DNA of 64,000 nt, from contig NZ_SJKA01000004.1 of the NCBI RefSeq assembly GCF_004331435.1, forward strand, positions 310,001-374,000, written 5' to 3'. Numbering within the stretch: the stretch's first letter is position 1; the number at the start of each line of letters is the position of its first letter. The notes beneath the pieces were generated by a model. The model was given only the letters and a program-made list of their open reading frames with translations, searched no databases and was not told the origin of the DNA. This document shows positions 61,446-64,000 of this stretch, piece by piece. The position numbers and the translations under genes were made by a program. This DNA comes from Kribbella sindirgiensis (lineage in GTDB: Bacteria; Actinomycetota; Actinomycetes; Propionibacteriales; Kribbellaceae).

Positions 61446-62192
61446 TCACAACTGGGTGCCACCGCTGCTGTCGAGGCATTGGCCGGTGATCCACCGCGCG
61501 TCGTCCGACGCCAGGAAGGCGACGACGTCCGCGATGTCACCCGGCTCGGCAACCCGGCCGAAGGTCGAGAGCCGTGCCGCTGCCTGCTCGAGTTCCGGAT
61601 TCGCCAACCAGGCGGTCATATCCGTCCGAACGACGGCTGGGGAGACGGCGTTCACGGTGATCGCCCGAGGACCGAAGACCTTTGCCAGCGTCAACGTCAT
61701 CGTCGCCAACGCGCCCTTGGTCATCGCGTAAGCGACGTCATCGGGGAACGCGACGCGCGTAACAGCCGACGAGATGTTGATGATCCTCCCGCCATCGCGC
61801 AGCCTCAGTGCGCCCGCCTGAATCAGCAGGAACGGTGCCCGCGCATTCACCGCGAACACCTGGTCGAAGTCGGCCGCGGTCTGCTGCTCGAAGGGCTGCA
61901 GTAGTGCGGTTCCGGCATTATTGACGATGATGTCCACCCCCGAAGCCTCGGCGTCATACGCGGTCCACAAGGCGCGTATGTCGTCGGGCTCGCGAAGATT
62001 CGCCCGGATCGCGAACGCGGAGCCGCCTGCAGCATCGATGGATGCGACGGTTTCCTGAGCATCGGTCTCGTGGCTTCCGTAGTGAACGGCGACCTGTGCG
62101 CCGTCCTGTGCGAGACGCAGTGCGATAGCGCGGCCAATCCCCCTGCTGGCTCCCGTCACGAGCGCGGACTTTCCGGCTAGAACTCTCACCAC
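61446..62192 (-). CDS. Short-chain dehydrogenase/reductase
   Basis: GTG 62192 follows GAGGAG. The 248-aa product is a classical SDR: TGASRGIG (NAD(P) loop), NNAG, Ser in INISSAV, and YAMTKGA with the catalytic Tyr and Lys. It matches 3-oxoacyl-ACP-reductase-like enzymes in wording, but those names are applied loosely; the substrate is unknown. An ECF-type promoter lies 30 bp upstream. Confidence 0.9.
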   Translation of the reverse strand: MVRVLAGKSALVTGASRGIGRAIALRLAQDGAQVAVHYGSHETDAQETVASIDAAGGSAFAIRANLREPDDIRALWTAYDAEASGVDIIVNNAGTALLQPFEQQTAADFDQVFAVNARAPFLLIQAGALRLRDGGRIINISSAVTRVAFPDDVAYAMTKGALATMTLTLAKVFGPRAITVNAVSPAVVRTDMTAWLANPELEQAAARLSTFGRVAEPGDIADVVAFLASDDARWITGQCLDSSGGTQL

Positions 62193-62221
62193 GGATCTCC
62201 TCTAGTGTCCGATGTGCAGAG

Positions 62222-62250
62222 CAGTACGCAGATGAGCACCGCAGTGGATC
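62222..62250 (-). promoter_or_regulatory. ECF-type promoter for the SDR gene
   Basis: Minus strand reads GATCC, 17 nt, CGTACTG, with the -10 element 30 bp before the start. Confidence 0.6.
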
Positions 62251-62319
62251 GCTTCAGAGTCGACACGACGCGCGAGATCGATCTGGTGCGCCTCCGACGG
62301 ACAGGAGGGACTGGCTACG

Positions 62320-62565
62320 TCACACGTTGTTCTGATCCTCGGTCGCTAGAAGCAGGACCCTCCGCTCGGTCTCGGACTTTCCGCCCCAGATTCCGTACGG
62401 TTGGCGGACCTTCAGCGCCCAAGCCAAACACTCGCCGCACACTACGCAGCGTCTACAGATCCGCTTGGCCACCTTGACCTGCCGGGAGTCGATTCCCCCG
62501 TCCCCGGCGAAGAACAGTTCGGGATTCTCGGTACGGCAGGCGGCTTTGTCGCGCCAATCCATCAT
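62320..62565 (-). CDS. WhiB-family iron-sulfur regulator
   Basis: ATG 62565 has AAGGAG 8 nt upstream. The 81-aa product has the four cluster Cys (AACR, then CRRCVVCGEC), the turn GIWGGKSETERR and a short basic tail. WhiB proteins bind a [4Fe-4S] cluster and RNA polymerase sigma factor region 4 to control development or redox responses. An ECF-type promoter of the GAACC class lies about 100 bp upstream, placing it under the same cascade. Confidence 0.93.
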   Translation of the reverse strand: MMDWRDKAACRTENPELFFAGDGGIDSRQVKVAKRICRRCVVCGECLAWALKVRQPYGIWGGKSETERRVLLLATEDQNNV

Positions 62566-62666
62566 GTGCCGGTCTCCTTCCGGTCCCAGATGATGTGTCC
62601 GACATGCTCGGGTTGATCGAACCGTCGCCGTCGGGCCAAGAGAGACTGGAGCGATGTGATGTCATC

Positions 62667-62695
62667 AAGTACGCACGGCGCTTGGACGACGGTTC
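62667..62695 (-). promoter_or_regulatory. ECF-type promoter for the WhiB gene
   Basis: Minus strand reads GAACC, 17 nt, CGTACTT, about 100 bp before the WhiB start, in the gap after the IspH gene. Confidence 0.55.
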
Positions 62696-62702
62696 AGGGC
62701 TC

Positions 62703-63668
62703 TCAGTTGCCACGTCCGACCTCGGTGGATGCTGGCTGTCTCACGGACAACGGCAGGGTGAAGGTCATGTCCTCGACGGCCACTGCGCGCTCGATGATCT
62801 CGACCGGGCCGAGGGATGCGATTCGGCGAACGACCTCGTCGACGAGCCTGGGCGGAGCAGATGCACCGGCCGTGATCCCGATCACCTGCGCACCGTCGAG
62901 CCACTCAGGCTGTAGCTCGTCCGCGTCGTCAATGAGACGTGCGGGTGTGCCGTTGCGCAGCGCAAGCTCCACCAGCCGGCGCGAGTTGGAGGAGTTCTCG
63001 GACCCAACCACCAGGACGATATCGGCTTCATGGACCACTGCGCTGAGCGCCGCCTGCCGGTTGCTCGTCGCGTAGCAGATGTCGGCAACTGCCGGGCCAC
63101 GCAAGCTTGGGAACTTGCTGCGCAGTGCCTCGACAATCACAGTAGTCTCGTCCACGCTCAAGGTGGTTTGGGTCAGATATGCGATGCGATCTGGGTCGCT
63201 GACGGTCAGCCCGGTGACGTCATCAACGGTCTCGACCAGCACGGTCTGTTCAGGCACCTCACCCATCGTCCCTTCCACTTCCTCGTGGTCGGCATGGCCG
63301 ATCAGAATCACGGTGTCCCCCGCCGCGGCGTACCTGCGTGCCTGCGCATGCACCTTAGTTACCAATGGACAGGTTGCATCGACCACGTCCAGCCCGCGCC
63401 GGACGGCCTCAGCGCGTACCGCCGGCGCCACGCCATGCGCAGAGAAGACCACTGTGGCGCTCGGGGGAACCTCGTCGAGCTCGTCCACGAATACCGCTCC
63501 GCGGCTCTGTAGGTCGTCCACAACGTGGAGGTTGTGCACGATCTGCTTACGCACGTAGATCGGGCTCCCCTGATCGGCAAGGAGCCGCTCAACTATTTCG
63601 ACAGCTCGCTCGACACCGGCGCAGAACGCGCGTGGCGACGGGAGCAGAATGGTTCGAGTCGTCAACAA
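62703..63668 (-). CDS. ispH: 4-hydroxy-3-methylbut-2-enyl diphosphate reductase
   Basis: The 321-aa product has the three cluster Cys of IspH/LytB (FCAGVERAV, DATCPLVTKVH, ICYATSNRQ), the conserved SAHGV and HADHEE motifs, and the usual length. It makes IPP and DMAPP in the last step of the MEP pathway. It lies 8 bp downstream of a polyprenyl synthase gene, so this is a cluster copy for isoprenoid supply rather than an isolated housekeeping gene. Its DMAPP could also serve the MiaA step of the same region. Confidence 0.93.
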   Translation of the reverse strand: MLTTRTILLPSPRAFCAGVERAVEIVERLLADQGSPIYVRKQIVHNLHVVDDLQSRGAVFVDELDEVPPSATVVFSAHGVAPAVRAEAVRRGLDVVDATCPLVTKVHAQARRYAAAGDTVILIGHADHEEVEGTMGEVPEQTVLVETVDDVTGLTVSDPDRIAYLTQTTLSVDETTVIVEALRSKFPSLRGPAVADICYATSNRQAALSAVVHEADIVLVVGSENSSNSRRLVELALRNGTPARLIDDADELQPEWLDGAQVIGITAGASAPPRLVDEVVRRIASLGPVEIIERAVAVEDMTFTLPLSVRQPASTEVGRGN

Positions 63669-63676
63669 GATTCCCT

Positions 63677-64000
63677 TCAGTGTTGGCGAGAGGTAACCAG
63701 CCGCGCCAGCCTCTCCAGCCCGGTGGCCTCAGCCGCAGGTATGCCCGACGCCGTCAGCTCCTCCAACGACGCCGTCAACAGCGCATTCGCTCGGGTCTGG
63801 CTGTCGCGACGCCCGCCGGCCTGTTCGATCAACTCAGCCATCTCGACGAGATCGGCATCGGTTGGGTCCACTTCCCGCCGGTACAGGACGGCCAGTTTGC
63901 GACCCGCCGACGTACCTGAGTTCAGAGCAGCCACAACTGGGAGAGACTTCTTTCGCCTGCGCAAGTCGGACGACACGGGTTTGCCGGTGACATCCGACGC
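63677..64000 (-). CDS. Polyprenyl diphosphate synthase, C-terminal part (partial)
   Basis: The frame is open to the window edge. Residues TGKPVSSDLRRRKKSLPVVA match the segment just after the second aspartate-rich motif of trans-prenyl synthases (GKPxGSDLRxGKxTLP), and EQAGGRRDSQTRANALLTAS their final helices. The active-site aspartates lie outside the window. The chain length of the product (GPP to longer) cannot be judged. It is the first seen gene of the operon with IspH. Confidence 0.85.
   Translation of the reverse strand, partial: ASDVTGKPVSSDLRRRKKSLPVVAALNSGTSAGRKLAVLYRREVDPTDADLVEMAELIEQAGGRRDSQTRANALLTASLEELTASGIPAAEATGLERLARLVTSRQH

Noticed and set aside
1..64000. tRNA, rRNA or tmRNA genes
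   Set aside because: I saw no tRNA-like cloverleaf with a conserved T-loop and no ribosomal RNA signature; a dedicated scan would be needed to exclude a single tRNA.

Overview
The window is 64 kb of high-GC actinomycete DNA. The signs are codon use, a WhiB protein, LuxR regulators of the large ATPase type, an ECF sigma/anti-sigma pair, a PknB-type kinase and F420/FMN-type split-barrel proteins. The style suggests a soil or plant-associated member of the Propionibacteriales such as Kribbella, but that is an impression and not proven. I see no tRNA, rRNA or CRISPR array.

Layout. 1-6.8 kb is ordinary chromosome: a phytanoyl-CoA dioxygenase tail, an XRE regulator, a VWA lipid-anchor-like protein, a Ser/Thr kinase, a GNAT and a sugar-type ABC ATPase. 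6.8-15.7 kb is a gene graveyard holding remnants of a quinoprotein, acyl-CoA dehydrogenase, RpiR regulator, methyltransferase, Glu/Leu dehydrogenase, NmrA-like protein and a LuxR regulator. Intact genes for a hemerythrin and three small secreted ricin-type lectins sit among them. 15.9-22.5 kb is one 2184-aa secreted SpvB/Rhs protein. 22.7-24.3 kb has a JmjC-type cupin, a gamma-glutamylcyclotransferase-like protein and a divergent secreted 56-aa peptide.

24.5-33 kb looks like a cytokinin-type cluster: MiaA, MiaB, methyltransferase, LOG, MazG-like pyrophosphatase, a MocR regulator that has lost its PLP lysine, P450 and FAD oxidoreductase. A six-fold direct-repeat operator array lies between the MocR gene and the P450. 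33-47 kb holds an orphan anti-sigma factor, a fatty acyl-AMP ligase, a methyltransferase, two large LuxR regulators (each with a decayed paralogue in the window), a TetR with two split-barrel flavoproteins, and DUF427. 47-52 kb holds a fourth ricin-type protein, the ECF sigma/anti-sigma pair and a DUF6529-Rieske-COG4315 redox set. 52-56 kb holds an ACP and a FeeM-like N-acyltransferase, then a methyltransferase/ricin-type lectin/AspH hydroxylase operon. 56-60.2 kb is an apparently new RiPP operon: a 35-aa precursor, a JmjC-type cupin, YcaO and TfuA. A broken IS3 element, an SDR, WhiB, IspH and a polyprenyl synthase (cut by the window edge) close the window.

The thread joining these parts is a shared ECF-type promoter, GA(A/T)CC-N16/17-CGTANNN (usually CGTA(C/G/T)TG). 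I read it by eye in front of about 20 transcription units from 9.9 to 62.7 kb. These include the sigma operon itself, all five ricin-type genes (one through its operon), the Rhs gene, the RiPP precursor, a LuxR regulator, the SDR and WhiB. I therefore read most of the accessory region as one or two ECF regulons driving secretion of small lectins and production of several modified metabolites.
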